A stretch of 32,935 nt of DNA from contig JAKEEG010000023.1 of NCBI GenBank assembly GCA_022616555.1, forward strand, positions 1-32,935, given 5' to 3'. The stretch comes from Ignavibacteriota bacterium. GTDB taxonomy: Bacteria; Bacteroidota; Ignavibacteria; UBA10030. This document shows, piece after piece, positions 8,281 through 15,437 of the stretch. Made by a program: the position numbers and the translations under genes. The notes under the pieces are model-generated. The model did not search any database and was not told where the DNA came from. It saw only the letters and a program-made list of their open reading frames with translations. How positions within the stretch are numbered: position 1 is the first letter of the stretch; each line of letters starts with the position of its first letter.

Positions 8281-8389
8281 GCTTTAGGAGATGGGAGATA
8301 GGTTATAGGATGTAGTGAGTGAATAAATAGTCATAGGTGTGAAATTCCCCGTGCTATAACCTAATATCTATCACCTATGACCTGCTGTA
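8281..8389. repeat. AGGTTATAG-type inverted repeat region
   Basis: The 93-base gap upstream of the thiolase holds runs of GGAGATGGGAGATAGGTTATAG type, and a reversed match CTATAACCTAATATCTATCA further right; AGGTTATAG and CTATAACCT pair as a loose hairpin. The repeat runs into the last codons of the MauE-like gene. No clear promoter was seen. Confidence 0.5.
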
Positions 8390-8856
8390 TCAAGATTCGC
8401 ACGCTCGCTAAGGTACTTCTGCAGCGTAAACTTAACACTCGTTGAATAAAAAAGAAAGGTCGTTAATGCGATTAAAATAAGGTTTTCTGCAAATTTCGTC
8501 CAGCCGATTTTCCCTGCTTCCGGATCCTGCGTAAAACAGCCGCAGGAAATGTCCAGCCCCCGAATAAGCGCCGAAACAATCGCAGCCGTGAAGATAACGA
8601 GCAGGGAAGTGAGCAACAACGCGCTGCCGCGCATAAACACACCTGCTATGACCGCAATGCCGCAAAGCAGTTCAACCCAAGGCAGGATAGTTGCTGCAAG
8701 CGTCGTTAAGTCCTCGCCCAGCAAGCGATAGTTATTAATTGAGCCGGCAAATGCCTCAGGGTCCGCGGCTTTATCGATGCTCGCGAAGATAAACACAAAT
8801 CCGATGAAGACACGGACGGCGACGCTCACGTAGTCGTTGGCGAGAAGGGACTTCAT
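8371..8856 (-). CDS. MauE/DoxX-like membrane protein
   Basis: 161 residues from ATG at 8854-8856, with AGGAGG just upstream; the start overlaps the rhodanese stop (ATGA, 8853-8856). Four membrane helices are visible (about 9-28, 52-73, 77-98 and 116-136). The motif L-D-I-S-C-G-C-F, with Cys105 and Cys107, is typical of the MauE branch of DoxX-like proteins, which are linked to thiol/disulfide chemistry in the cell envelope. The coupling to a rhodanese and a DUF1573 protein that also has a C-G-C motif hints at a sulfur or thiol-redox job. The last codons (TAGHR) come from the repeat that follows the gene. Confidence 0.8.
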   Translation of the reverse strand: MKSLLANDYVSVAVRVFIGFVFIFASIDKAADPEAFAGSINNYRLLGEDLTTLAATILPWVELLCGIAVIAGVFMRGSALLLTSLLVIFTAAIVSALIRGLDISCGCFTQDPEAGKIGWTKFAENLILIALTTFLFYSTSVKFTLQKYLSERANLDTAGHR

Positions 8857-9365
8857 TGCGCCTCCTGCTCGGTTGGAAGATTGCCCGCAGTCCATTCGCG
8901 CCAGCCGCCGAAAAAGATGCGCACATTGGAGAACCCAGAACCGAACAGCTTCGCCGCGAATTCAATACTTGAATTACACTCGGCGCCGTCACAGTACACG
9001 ACAATGGGCTTGTCTTTGGGGTAGCCGCCAAGCTCGCCAACTCGCGCGTCGAAATCCTTGAGCGGGATATTGATTGCCCCGGCAATATGCCCAAGCTTAT
9101 AGTCGAACTCGTGCCGCGAGTCAATGAACAGCGCCACACCCGAGTTGCGCAACTGTTGCGCTTCGGGCAGGTGGATCATCTTCGGGCCGGGGAGCGGCGC
9201 GTCAGCCGCAGAAGCCTCCGCCGAAGAAGTTTCCGAAAGTACGGTAACCTCAGATCTTTTCGCGAAAAACCCTTTTTCCATCGTCGCAGTGTAAGAAAAC
9301 CCTAACACGCTTGCAACGATGAGTATCAACCCGCCTTCGCGGAACGCCTGTCGGAAGTCGCTCAA
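8853..9365 (-). CDS. membrane-anchored rhodanese-like protein
   Basis: 170 residues with a TTG start at 9363-9365 that overlaps the TGA of the DUF1573 gene; GGGAG lies about 11 bases upstream. Residues 11-28 form one membrane helix (GGLILIVASVLGFSYTA), then a linker rich in Ser, Glu and Ala, then a rhodanese domain from about 63 to 168 with F-I-D-S-R near 80-84, G-H-I-x-G-A-I-N-I near 92-100, and the active loop V-V-Y-C-D-G-A-E-C. Cys125 is the expected sulfur-carrying residue; Cys130 in the same loop is unusual. The next in-frame ATG would remove the anchor, which argues for the TTG. Probably faces the periplasm. Confidence 0.85.
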   Translation of the reverse strand: MSDFRQAFREGGLILIVASVLGFSYTATMEKGFFAKRSEVTVLSETSSAEASAADAPLPGPKMIHLPEAQQLRNSGVALFIDSRHEFDYKLGHIAGAINIPLKDFDARVGELGGYPKDKPIVVYCDGAECNSSIEFAAKLFGSGFSNVRIFFGGWREWTAGNLPTEQEAQ

Positions 9366-10051
9366 CCGGGTTTTACTCCCATCACGCTCACGCGCACCGG
9401 CACACGCGGCTGGTTCTTGCTATCCGTCTCGATGAAAATTTCCTCGTTAACGTACCCCTCTTTTTTCTGATTGACGGTGATGGTGAGTTTCAATTCTTCG
9501 GAAGGTTTCAACCTCTTCGGCGTGTACGTTACGGATATGCCGTCGTTTTTTATCGCTATGCCCGTTACGCTAATTTGCTTGTCGGAGACGTTCCGAAAAC
9601 TTATCGTCTCGGTCACCGATTTGCCCAACTGCACACTCCCGAGCCACAGAACGTTGTTTTTGGTCACCGGTTCCAGCTCTTCTTTAATTTCAACGGTAAG
9701 CTTCACGCTTGTCTGTGGCTTCACCGGGTCGTTGCTCGTAATGTAGACGTATTTCGTCGCTGGGCCCCGGAACCCTGTCGAGTTAAACTCAACCTTAATC
9801 ACGTCTGATTCTCCCGGCGCAAGCTCGGATTTCGGCTGTTTTACCGTCGTGCATCCGCAGGAAGATTGAACATGCGTAATCTTCAAGACGTCCTCGCCTG
9901 CATTCGTAAGTTTAATTTCTGCCGGCTTGGACATGCCGCTGTAAATTGTGCCAAGCTCGATGAGTTCACTACTCACAACAAGCTTTGGTTGCGCAGCAAG
10001 TGAAAAGGTAACAACGAAAATTGTCGCCATTGTCATTCGCACGTGTTTCAT
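9362..10051 (-). CDS. DUF1573 secreted protein
   Basis: 229 residues from ATG at 10049-10051 with AAGGAG 6 bases upstream. Residues 1-20 are a signal peptide (MTMATIFVVTFSLAA, then QP). The body is two immunoglobulin-like (ASH/MSP type) domains, about 24-115 and 120-229. The first has the DUF1573 signature S-S-C-G-C-T with Cys65 and Cys67. The family is widespread in Bacteroidota; its function is unknown and it is expected in the periplasm or outside. It is the first gene of a tight three-gene unit with the rhodanese and MauE-like genes, all overlapping by up to four bases. Confidence 0.9.
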   Translation of the reverse strand: MKHVRMTMATIFVVTFSLAAQPKLVVSSELIELGTIYSGMSKPAEIKLTNAGEDVLKITHVQSSCGCTTVKQPKSELAPGESDVIKVEFNSTGFRGPATKYVYITSNDPVKPQTSVKLTVEIKEELEPVTKNNVLWLGSVQLGKSVTETISFRNVSDKQISVTGIAIKNDGISVTYTPKRLKPSEELKLTITVNQKKEGYVNEEIFIETDSKNQPRVPVRVSVMGVKPG

Positions 10052-10092
10052 ACTATCTCCTTATGAAAATCATTCAAATCCTCTAGATTCCA

Positions 10093-10130
10093 CTTCCCTA
10101 ATTTTTTAGGGAAGGGTTAGGGGATGGGTT
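10093..10130. repeat. palindromic repeat family C, copy 1
   Basis: CTTCCCTAA (10093-10101) and TTAGGGAAG (10106-10114) form a perfect 9-bp stem with a TTTT loop, followed by GGTTAGGGGATGGGTT. The same trailing string occurs at 15126-15142. It separates the dehydrogenase-like gene from DUF1573 and has no T run in the minus direction. Confidence 0.7.
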
Positions 10131-10139
10131 CCAAAAAAA

Positions 10140-10931
10140 TTATTGCTTCTTCCACCACTCGCCCGTATGCGCCAGCATTTTCAGCAATGGCGAAATCCGG
10201 TACCGGTCTTCGCTCAAATCGTTTTCGATCGCGCTGAGCACCGAATACACATGCTTGAATCCGATCTTGCCTCCCCATTCGATGGGTCCAAGAGGATAAT
10301 TCGTGCCTAGCTTCATCGCCGTATCGACATCCTGCGGCGTGGCGACGTCTTCCTGCACAACAAACGTCGCTTCGTTCACCAATTGGCAGAGGATGCGGGG
10401 GAGAACCATCCCCACGCGGTCCTGCACTACTTCAATCTCTTTTCCAAGCGATTGCATAAATCGCTGCACGACCTCCACCGTTTCCTTCGGCGTGTGGACG
10501 GTCGGCGCGGTCTCAACGATGCGCTGCTGCGAGAACGACGGCAGAGCCCCGATGCCGACGAGCCGGTGTTTTCCGGAAATCCATGTTGCTTGCTCCGTTG
10601 CCGCAACCGTTACCGAATTTGTCAGAATCGGCGCGGTCGCCGCCAGTGCTTTATCCAATGTAACAAGATTTTTCTTCTTGTGTTCCTTATCTGCAATTGT
10701 TAGTTCCAAGGCGACCGCTGTGTTGCGGGCGGTTGTTGAGCTGACTTTTACTGTCCCCTCGAATTTCGGAGCGGGTTTCGGTGATTCGTTCCAATCTACA
10801 ACAACGCTATAGCCTTTATCCGCACATAGATTGGCGTATTCTTCCACAAGCGGAGAGTCGCCCACAATATAGACGACTGAGTGTCCGCTTGTTCCCTTTG
10901 TGTGCGTTGTTGATGAAGTCTTTTTCGCCAT
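10140..10931 (-). CDS. 3-hydroxyacyl-CoA dehydrogenase-like protein with degenerate NAD site
   Basis: 263 residues laid out like a 3-hydroxyacyl-CoA dehydrogenase. The C-terminal half is well kept (R-V-G-M-V-L-P-R near 172, then N-E-A-T-F and Y-P-L-G-P-I-E-W-G near 234-242), matching the CoA-side helical domain. The N-terminal nucleotide-binding loop reads V-G-D-S-P-L instead of G-x-G-T-M-G, and where the intact neighbour has the catalytic H-F-F-N-P this protein has I-G-A-L-P-S-F. It therefore probably does not oxidise hydroxyacyl-CoA by itself. It ends 88 bases before DUF1573 and starts three bases after the intact paralogue, so the two are co-translated and may form a mixed dimer. This role is inference. 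Confidence 0.75.
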   Translation of the reverse strand: MAKKTSSTTHTKGTSGHSVVYIVGDSPLVEEYANLCADKGYSVVVDWNESPKPAPKFEGTVKVSSTTARNTAVALELTIADKEHKKKNLVTLDKALAATAPILTNSVTVAATEQATWISGKHRLVGIGALPSFSQQRIVETAPTVHTPKETVEVVQRFMQSLGKEIEVVQDRVGMVLPRILCQLVNEATFVVQEDVATPQDVDTAMKLGTNYPLGPIEWGGKIGFKHVYSVLSAIENDLSEDRYRISPLLKMLAHTGEWWKKQ

Positions 10932-10934
10932 GAA

Positions 10935-11795
10935 TTACTTCTTATCCTCGTACTTGTAAAAGCCTTGCCCGGACTTCCGCCCAATGTGTCCCGCATCCAC
11001 CATGCGCTTTTGAATCAGGTGCGGGCGGTACCTCGGCTCGCCGAAATACTGTTCGTACATCGATTGCGTCACCGCAAAATTGATATCGATGCCAATTAAA
11101 TCCATCAGCTCGAACGGCCCCATAGCGAACCCGCCACCTTCCTTCACAATGCGGTCGATTTGCTCTACCGTTGCTACATTTTCTCCGAGCAACCGAAGCG
11201 CCTCGCCATAAAACGGCCGCGCGACGCGGTTCACGATAAAGCCCGGTGTGTCTTTTGCGACAACGGGCGTTTTGTCGATTTGCTTTGCAAGCTCTATGGT
11301 ATGGTCAACGGTTTCCTGAGATGTCCGCTCGCCGCGCACAACTTCAACGAGTTTCATGATGTGGGCGGGGTTAAAGAAGTGTAATCCTACCGCTCGCTCC
11401 GGTACACGGAGCACTGATGCCATTGCCGTGACTGAGAGGGAGGACGTGTTCGTTGCGAGTATCGTTGTCGGTTTTGTGTCAGCTTCAAGGTGGCGGAAGA
11501 GATCTTTTTTTACCGTCAGGTCTTCGATAACGGCTTCGACGATGAATTCGCATTGCTTCAGGTCGTGCAGTTTCGTGCGAGGATGGATGCGCCCGAAGGC
11601 CTCGGTCATCTGCTCCTGCGTCAGCTTGCCGCGGTTCACACCCTTGCGAAAGTCATACTTAATTCGTTCCAACGCTTGCCGCAGGATCGTGTCGTTCACG
11701 TCGTACAACAGCACATCCACGCCCGAAAGCGCCGCTGCTTGCGCTATGCCGGAACCCATCGTGCCCGCGCCGACGATGCCGAAATGTTTCACCAT
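10935..11795 (-). CDS. 3-hydroxyacyl-CoA (3-hydroxybutyryl/PaaH-like) dehydrogenase
   Basis: A 286-residue cytoplasmic enzyme that oxidises an L-3-hydroxyacyl-CoA to the 3-oxo form with NAD+. The Rossmann loop G-A-G-T-M-G-S-G (residues 9-16) is intact, the catalytic His139 lies in G-L-H-F-F-N-P, followed by M-K-L-V-E-V-V-R-G, and the C-terminal domain has D-T-P-G-F-I-V-N-R-V and G-P-F-E-L-M-D-L-I-G. The length is the short form (PaaH/Hbd), not the fused FadB. No good ribosome binding site is seen before the ATG at 11793-11795. It follows the PaaG-like gene and precedes the degenerate paralogue. Confidence 0.92.
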   Translation of the reverse strand: MVKHFGIVGAGTMGSGIAQAAALSGVDVLLYDVNDTILRQALERIKYDFRKGVNRGKLTQEQMTEAFGRIHPRTKLHDLKQCEFIVEAVIEDLTVKKDLFRHLEADTKPTTILATNTSSLSVTAMASVLRVPERAVGLHFFNPAHIMKLVEVVRGERTSQETVDHTIELAKQIDKTPVVAKDTPGFIVNRVARPFYGEALRLLGENVATVEQIDRIVKEGGGFAMGPFELMDLIGIDINFAVTQSMYEQYFGEPRYRPHLIQKRMVDAGHIGRKSGQGFYKYEDKK

Positions 11796-11900
11796 AGGGG
11801 GTTTTAAAACGTAGAATGATTGCAGGAAACGTACTCAATAGAAGCCTGAAAAACAACAACACAAACTAACGCGAAGGCGTCTCGCCGAGCAATAATTTGC

Positions 11901-12692
11901 TTACCTTCCTTTAAACTGCGCCGGGCGTTTTTCCAAAAAAGCTTGCACGCCTTCTTTGTGGTCATCGGTAAGCGAGGCAATTTCTTGTATGTACGCCTCG
12001 TAGTCGAGCAACGCATCGAGGTCGGCGGTGAGTGCCTTGTTCAGCGCGCGTTTGATGAGCCCGATGGATTTCGTCGGAGCCTTCGCCAGCTTCTCGGCAA
12101 TTTCCATCGTCGTCTTTTCCAACTCCGCCGTGGGCACGACTTTATTGACGAGCCCCACGCGCTCCGCTTCCTGTGCGGTGATGTCGCCGCCGAGCGCGAC
12201 ATATTCGAACGCCTTTGCCATTCCCACCAATCGCGGTAAAAACCAGTGCGAGCCGGTATCTGGAACGAGTGCGATGCGAATAAAGACCTCGATCAACTTC
12301 GCATGGTCTGCCATAATCCGCATATCGCACGCGAGGGCTAAGCTCATGCCGGCTCCCGCCGCCACGCCGTTGATCATCCCGATAATCGGCTTTTCCATGT
12401 TCCGCATTCTGCGAATCATCGGGTTATAGTTTTTCTCCAGTGATTCCTTAAGCGAGCGTCGCGTGTCCTTCCCGGAATGCTCTTTTAAGTCTTGTCCGGA
12501 GCAGAACGCCTTCTCGTCGGCGCCGCGTATCACCACGCACCGGACGTTCTGGTCCTTCTCCGCTTCCTTCAGCGCATCGTTCATTTCTTTCTTCATCGCC
12601 TCGTTGAAGGCGTTAAACACCTCAGGGCGATTCAGCGTGATTGTCAGGACATTATTTGTGTTAGAGTAGAGGAGCGTTGTATAGTTTTGCAT
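11901..12692 (-). CDS. paaG: PaaG-like 1,2-epoxyphenylacetyl-CoA isomerase / enoyl-CoA hydratase
   Basis: 263 residues from ATG at 12690-12692. A longer frame back to 12731 starts inside a palindromic repeat and was not used. The crotonase core is clear: A-F-C-S-G-Q-D-L-K at 62-70, Y-N-P-M-I-R-R-M near 89-96, G-V-A-A-G-A-G-M-S-L-A-L-A-C-D at 109-123, and I-A-L-V-P-D-T-G-S-H-W with Asp145. The Y-N-P and P-D-T-G pattern, and lack of the second glutamate of ordinary hydratases, match E. coli PaaG (262 residues), which turns the ring epoxide of phenylacetyl-CoA into an oxepin and isomerises later intermediates. It is the first gene of a block with the dehydrogenases; the upper pathway is absent here. 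Confidence 0.78.
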   Translation of the reverse strand: MQNYTTLLYSNTNNVLTITLNRPEVFNAFNEAMKKEMNDALKEAEKDQNVRCVVIRGADEKAFCSGQDLKEHSGKDTRRSLKESLEKNYNPMIRRMRNMEKPIIGMINGVAAGAGMSLALACDMRIMADHAKLIEVFIRIALVPDTGSHWFLPRLVGMAKAFEYVALGGDITAQEAERVGLVNKVVPTAELEKTTMEIAEKLAKAPTKSIGLIKRALNKALTADLDALLDYEAYIQEIASLTDDHKEGVQAFLEKRPAQFKGR

Positions 12693-12717
12693 GGGGTGTT
12701 GAAATATTGGTTTTTTG

Positions 12718-12768
12718 GGTAGGACAGACATTCTTGTCTGTCACAGGCAGATATTCCTGCCTGTCCTA
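12718..12768. repeat. palindromic repeat family B (GGACAGACA), left of RAYT
   Basis: GACAGACA (12723-12730) and TGTCTGTC (12735-12742) pair around TTCT; ACAGGCAG (12743-12750) and CTGCCTGT (12757-12764) pair around ATATTC. The outer TAGGACAG and CTGTCCTA also pair, so the whole is a cruciform. The stop codon of the transposase gene (12766-12768) is the last three bases. Confidence 0.85.
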
Positions 12769-13233
12769 TTCAAAAATTTCGCGATTGAAATACCAGCCCT
12801 GATAAGTCCAAGGGTCTAAAGTTAACTCCTTCTTTACTGGATTATTCAACATATAGTTAAACTTTTCGTCAAATTCTTTCTGGTTTCTGATAATTCGATC
12901 AAAAGACTCATTGAGCCAAATACTGCCCTTTGTTTTTCTCATTCTGTTTATTTTGTTTGCTGAGACACCTTTGATGCCTTTCATGATTCGGCTCAAATCG
13001 TAGTTGCTTTTTTGTCGGAGGAGAATGTGTACATGGTCAGGCATGACAACAGCTGCAAGGAGTGAATAATATTTATCTTGTCCTTCTTTGATGTGTTTTA
13101 AGACTGCAACTTGTTCTTTTTCTGAGAGTACAGTTGATTTTGTCCGGAAGGTAACGAAATATACCGCGTCGTGAATGGTCCAATGGGGGAGATGTCTGCG
13201 CGTAATTTGAAGTTGTGGATTAGACGTGTCCAT
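12766..13233 (-). CDS. REP-associated tyrosine transposase (RAYT, Y1_Tnp/IS200-like)
   Basis: 155 residues. A Y1-type single-strand DNA transposase: the HUH motif is His67-Val-His69 in V-V-M-P-D-H-V-H-I-L, and the catalytic tyrosine is expected at Tyr127 in N-Y-M-L-N-N-P. W-L-N-E-S-F-D-R-I-I-R near 106-116 is typical of RAYTs. Such proteins bind and cut REP palindromes. Both flanks here carry family B palindromes (12718-12768 and 13247-13383), and the gene's own stop lies inside one. No classical IS left/right ends or TnpB partner are seen, so it is a domesticated-type stand-alone gene. No clear ribosome binding site precedes the ATG. Confidence 0.92.
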   Translation of the reverse strand: MDTSNPQLQITRRHLPHWTIHDAVYFVTFRTKSTVLSEKEQVAVLKHIKEGQDKYYSLLAAVVMPDHVHILLRQKSNYDLSRIMKGIKGVSANKINRMRKTKGSIWLNESFDRIIRNQKEFDEKFNYMLNNPVKKELTLDPWTYQGWYFNREIFE

Positions 13234-13246
13234 TTCTAAAAATATT

Positions 13247-13383
13247 GAGTAGGACAGACATTTGCCGAAGGCATCCCTTTGGGACTTGTCTGTCTATATC
13301 AGACATTCTTGTCTGTCCTCGACTTGTTCAAGTAAATGACAGGCAAACATATTTTTGTCAGACAGGAATGTCTGACCTACCCC
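13247..13383. repeat. palindromic repeat family B cluster, right of RAYT
   Basis: Several units: GTAGGACAGACATT with an inserted GCCGAAGGC stretch and CTTGTCTGTC; then CAGACATT with TTGTCTGTCC; then GACAGGC with TCAGACAGGAATGTCTGA near 13358-13375. The middle and outer arms pair with each other and with the left-hand copy at 12718-12768. This is a mosaic (BIME-like) array. Confidence 0.8.
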
Positions 13384-13420
13384 AAAGCAATGGCTAATAT
13401 AACAATCTCCCCGCTCTTTT

Positions 13421-14917
13421 TCACTCCCGGAATTTCTTTTTCCTTCGCTTCTTTGACGTAAATTTTTCAGCCATTTCGCCGATGAGTTTCCGCCAATCGC
13501 TTTTTTTGTCCGGGTGCGAATGGGTATGTTTGCCTTCTGCCTGTTGGCGAAGCTCCTGGGAGGACGCATTTGCTTCGAGCCTCTTGCTTTCAGAATGCCC
13601 GCGGAACCTGCGCTTTTGTTGTGGTCGCCCGTGGTGGCCCTCTCCGCTCTTTTTTTGGTGTTGTTGCCGTGGATGGTGTTGTCTATGCTGGGAATGAGTT
13701 TTTGGATGACGCGTTTGCCCGGTGGACGTCTCTGCCATTAGTGCATTTGCTGATGCAGCCCCAGGCGCGACCGCAGGTCCAGCCGGCTTGGTGTAATCAA
13801 AACCCGGATAGTGTTGAAGCGGGAAATGTTTGGACGTGAACCGCTCGAGTCTTCTGAGCGAATCAACGTCCTCCCGCGCAACGAAGGTAATCGCATCGCC
13901 CGTCGCGCTTGCGCGCCCCGTGCGCCCGATTCGATGGATGTAGTCTTCCGGGAATCCGGGAATATCATAGTTCACCACGTGTGAGATACCCTCCACGTCG
14001 ATGCCGCGCGCAGCAACGTCCGTTGCAACGAGCACGCGGAACTCTCCGTTCCTGAATCCTCCCAGCGCGCGCATGCGCTGTGCTTGCGTCCGGTTAGAAT
14101 GGATGGCGGTTGACCTGACGCCGTTTTTTTCTAAACGCTTCGAAATCTTATCCGCACCGTGTTTCGTGCGGGAGAACACCAGCACGCTATCAAGCTCCTT
14201 CTGCTTCAGCATAAAGAGCAGCAGCTCCATTTTTCTGTCCGGCGAGATGGAATAAAACGACTGCCGCACGGAATCCACCGGAGCACGGCGCTCACCGATT
14301 TCTATCAGCACCGGATGCTTTTGCAATGCCGACATCAGGTCGCGCACCTCTTTGGACATCGTGGCGGAAAACATCAGCGTCTGCCGCTCGGCGGGCACGT
14401 GGGACACAATTTTCTTCACATCTTTAATAAAGCCCATGTCAAACATCCTGTCCGCTTCGTCGATCACCAGGATTTGCACGTGCCGCAAGTCCACGCTGCG
14501 GCGCTCGAGATGGTCCAAGAGTCTGCCCGGAGTTGCGATCACGATATCCACGCCGCGCTGCAATCGTTTCAGCTGATTCTGCATGTTCGTGCCGCCATAG
14601 ATGGCAAGTGTGCGTGTGTGCAAGAACCGTCCGTAGGTACTGATGGCGTCTTCGATTTGCTGGGCAAGTTCCCGCGTCGGAGTTAAAATTAACGCTCGGC
14701 AGTGATGCGTCTTGGTATGGTGTTTTGCGAGATGCTGGAGGATAGGGAGGACGAACGCCGCTGTTTTCCCGGTTCCCGTTTGAGCCGAGCCGATAATGTC
14801 CTTGCCCGAAAGCGCCGCCGGTATCGCGCGCGATTGGATTTCCGTCGGTGCGACAAATCCGGTGGCTAAAATCCCCTGCACGAGTTCATCGGACAGGCCT
14901 AACGTTTTGAATGGCAT
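13421..14917 (-). CDS. rhlE: DEAD-box RNA helicase, RhlE type
   Basis: A 498-residue ATP-dependent RNA helicase of the cytoplasm, involved in RNA unwinding for ribosome assembly or decay. The Q motif region is at 1-28, motif I A-Q-T-G-T-G-K-T at 45-52, P-T-R-E-L-A near 80-85, motif II D-E-A-D at 153-156, motif III S-A-T at 184-186, A-R-G-I-D near 303-307, and motif VI H-R-I-G-R-T-G-R at 328-335. The tail from about 385 is polar and basic, with many His, Gln and Lys, and ends in a lysine/arginine run, typical of RhlE tails that bind RNA. It has its own transcript, with repeats on both sides. The start ATG is at 14915-14917. Confidence 0.92.
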   Translation of the reverse strand: MPFKTLGLSDELVQGILATGFVAPTEIQSRAIPAALSGKDIIGSAQTGTGKTAAFVLPILQHLAKHHTKTHHCRALILTPTRELAQQIEDAISTYGRFLHTRTLAIYGGTNMQNQLKRLQRGVDIVIATPGRLLDHLERRSVDLRHVQILVIDEADRMFDMGFIKDVKKIVSHVPAERQTLMFSATMSKEVRDLMSALQKHPVLIEIGERRAPVDSVRQSFYSISPDRKMELLLFMLKQKELDSVLVFSRTKHGADKISKRLEKNGVRSTAIHSNRTQAQRMRALGGFRNGEFRVLVATDVAARGIDVEGISHVVNYDIPGFPEDYIHRIGRTGRASATGDAITFVAREDVDSLRRLERFTSKHFPLQHYPGFDYTKPAGPAVAPGAASANALMAETSTGQTRHPKTHSQHRQHHPRQQHQKKSGEGHHGRPQQKRRFRGHSESKRLEANASSQELRQQAEGKHTHSHPDKKSDWRKLIGEMAEKFTSKKRRKKKFRE

Positions 14918-14929
14918 ATGTTTTTTTTT

Positions 14930-14960
14930 CAGTTTAAAGTTTCAGGTTTAAAGTCTAAAG
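14930..14960. repeat. AGTTTAAAGT-type low-complexity repeat
   Basis: AGTTTAAAGTTTCAGG followed by TTTAAAGTCTAAAG, just upstream of the helicase. The same words occur in reverse at 19514-19554 in the 3' end of a crotonase gene; related AACTGGAAACT words occur at 157-198. Confidence 0.6.
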
Positions 14961-14969
14961 TCCATTTTT

Positions 14970-15000
14970 GTCATTGCGAGCGTTTTGTGCGAAGCAATCC
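14970..15000. repeat. palindromic repeat family A, copy 3
   Basis: GTCATTGCGAGCGTTTTG followed by TGCGAAGCAATCC, a near-match of the units at 6580-6613 and 23865-23898 (same order and orientation, differing in the loop and the final bases). It is the first of several repeats in the 1-kb gene-free stretch 14918-15942. Confidence 0.8.
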
Positions 15001-15064
15001 CACCAACGAATAAATCGAGACTGCTTCTCTGAAAAACCCTCGCTGTGCTGCCAGCTTTTCTTTC

Positions 15065-15096
15065 TGGGAGGGAGTTCCCACTCCCGACCCTCCCTC
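15065..15096. repeat. GGGAGGGAGT hairpin repeat
   Basis: GGGAGGG (15066-15072) pairs with CCCTCCC (15088-15094), and GGAGT with ACTCC inside it around TCCC. A TCTTTATT tail follows on the + strand, so it could also weakly terminate a + transcript, but no + gene lies upstream. Confidence 0.55.
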
Positions 15097-15108
15097 TTTA
15101 TTCCCTGC

Positions 15109-15250
15109 TCTAACCATTAGGGAAGGGGTTAGGGGATGGGTTCGTTATAAATAGCTATAATGTTTTGTCCCTTCCCCTCTAGGGGAAGGACAGGATGGGG
15201 TCATCACTCAAAAATGACCTCACCCTAACCCTCTCCTAAAGGAGAGGGAA
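15109..15250. repeat. palindromic repeat family C, tandem copies
   Basis: Three parts: TTAGGGAAGGGG with GTTAGGGGATGGGTT (about 15117-15142, as at 10106-10130); CCTTCCCCT/AGGGGAAGG, a perfect 9-bp stem (15170-15189); and CCCTCTCC/GGAGAGGG, an 8-bp stem around a TAAA loop (15229-15248). All share the CCTAACCC/GGGGATGGG wording. Confidence 0.75.
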
Positions 15251-15324
15251 CGAATTCATTATTTTTCTCAATAAAAACGCTAAATTGTAATCTTTACAAA
15301 ATGTAATTTACCTTCATTTTGTAC

Positions 15325-15353
15325 TTGACAATGAAGAATCGATTCATTACATT
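15325..15353 (+). promoter_or_regulatory. candidate sigma-70-like promoter
   Basis: TTGACA at 15325-15330, a 17-base spacer, and TACATT at 15348-15353, in an AT-rich stretch. It points rightwards into the GC-rich structured element at 15438-15624. No protein gene follows, so if real it would drive a non-coding transcript. The spacing is ideal, but such AT-rich matches arise by chance. Confidence 0.35.
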
Positions 15354-15437
15354 ATTATTGCTTTAATGAAGTACGATAATTAACGCTGATGCACGCGGGA
15401 GGGCCCAAACCTGCTTACATCGGTATTGCTTATTTTA

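Noticed and set aside
11840-11900. Terminator or riboswitch between the PaaG-like and dehydrogenase genes
   Set aside because: Only a 4-bp GGCG/CGCC stem was found; not enough to support a regulatory element.
12693-12731. 13-residue N-terminal extension of the PaaG-like gene
   Set aside because: It begins inside a family B palindrome and has no match to PaaG, whose normal length fits the ATG at 12690-12692.
12718-13383. Possible CRISPR array around the RAYT
   Set aside because: The repeated words are unevenly spaced palindromes with variable inserts, and no cas gene is present.
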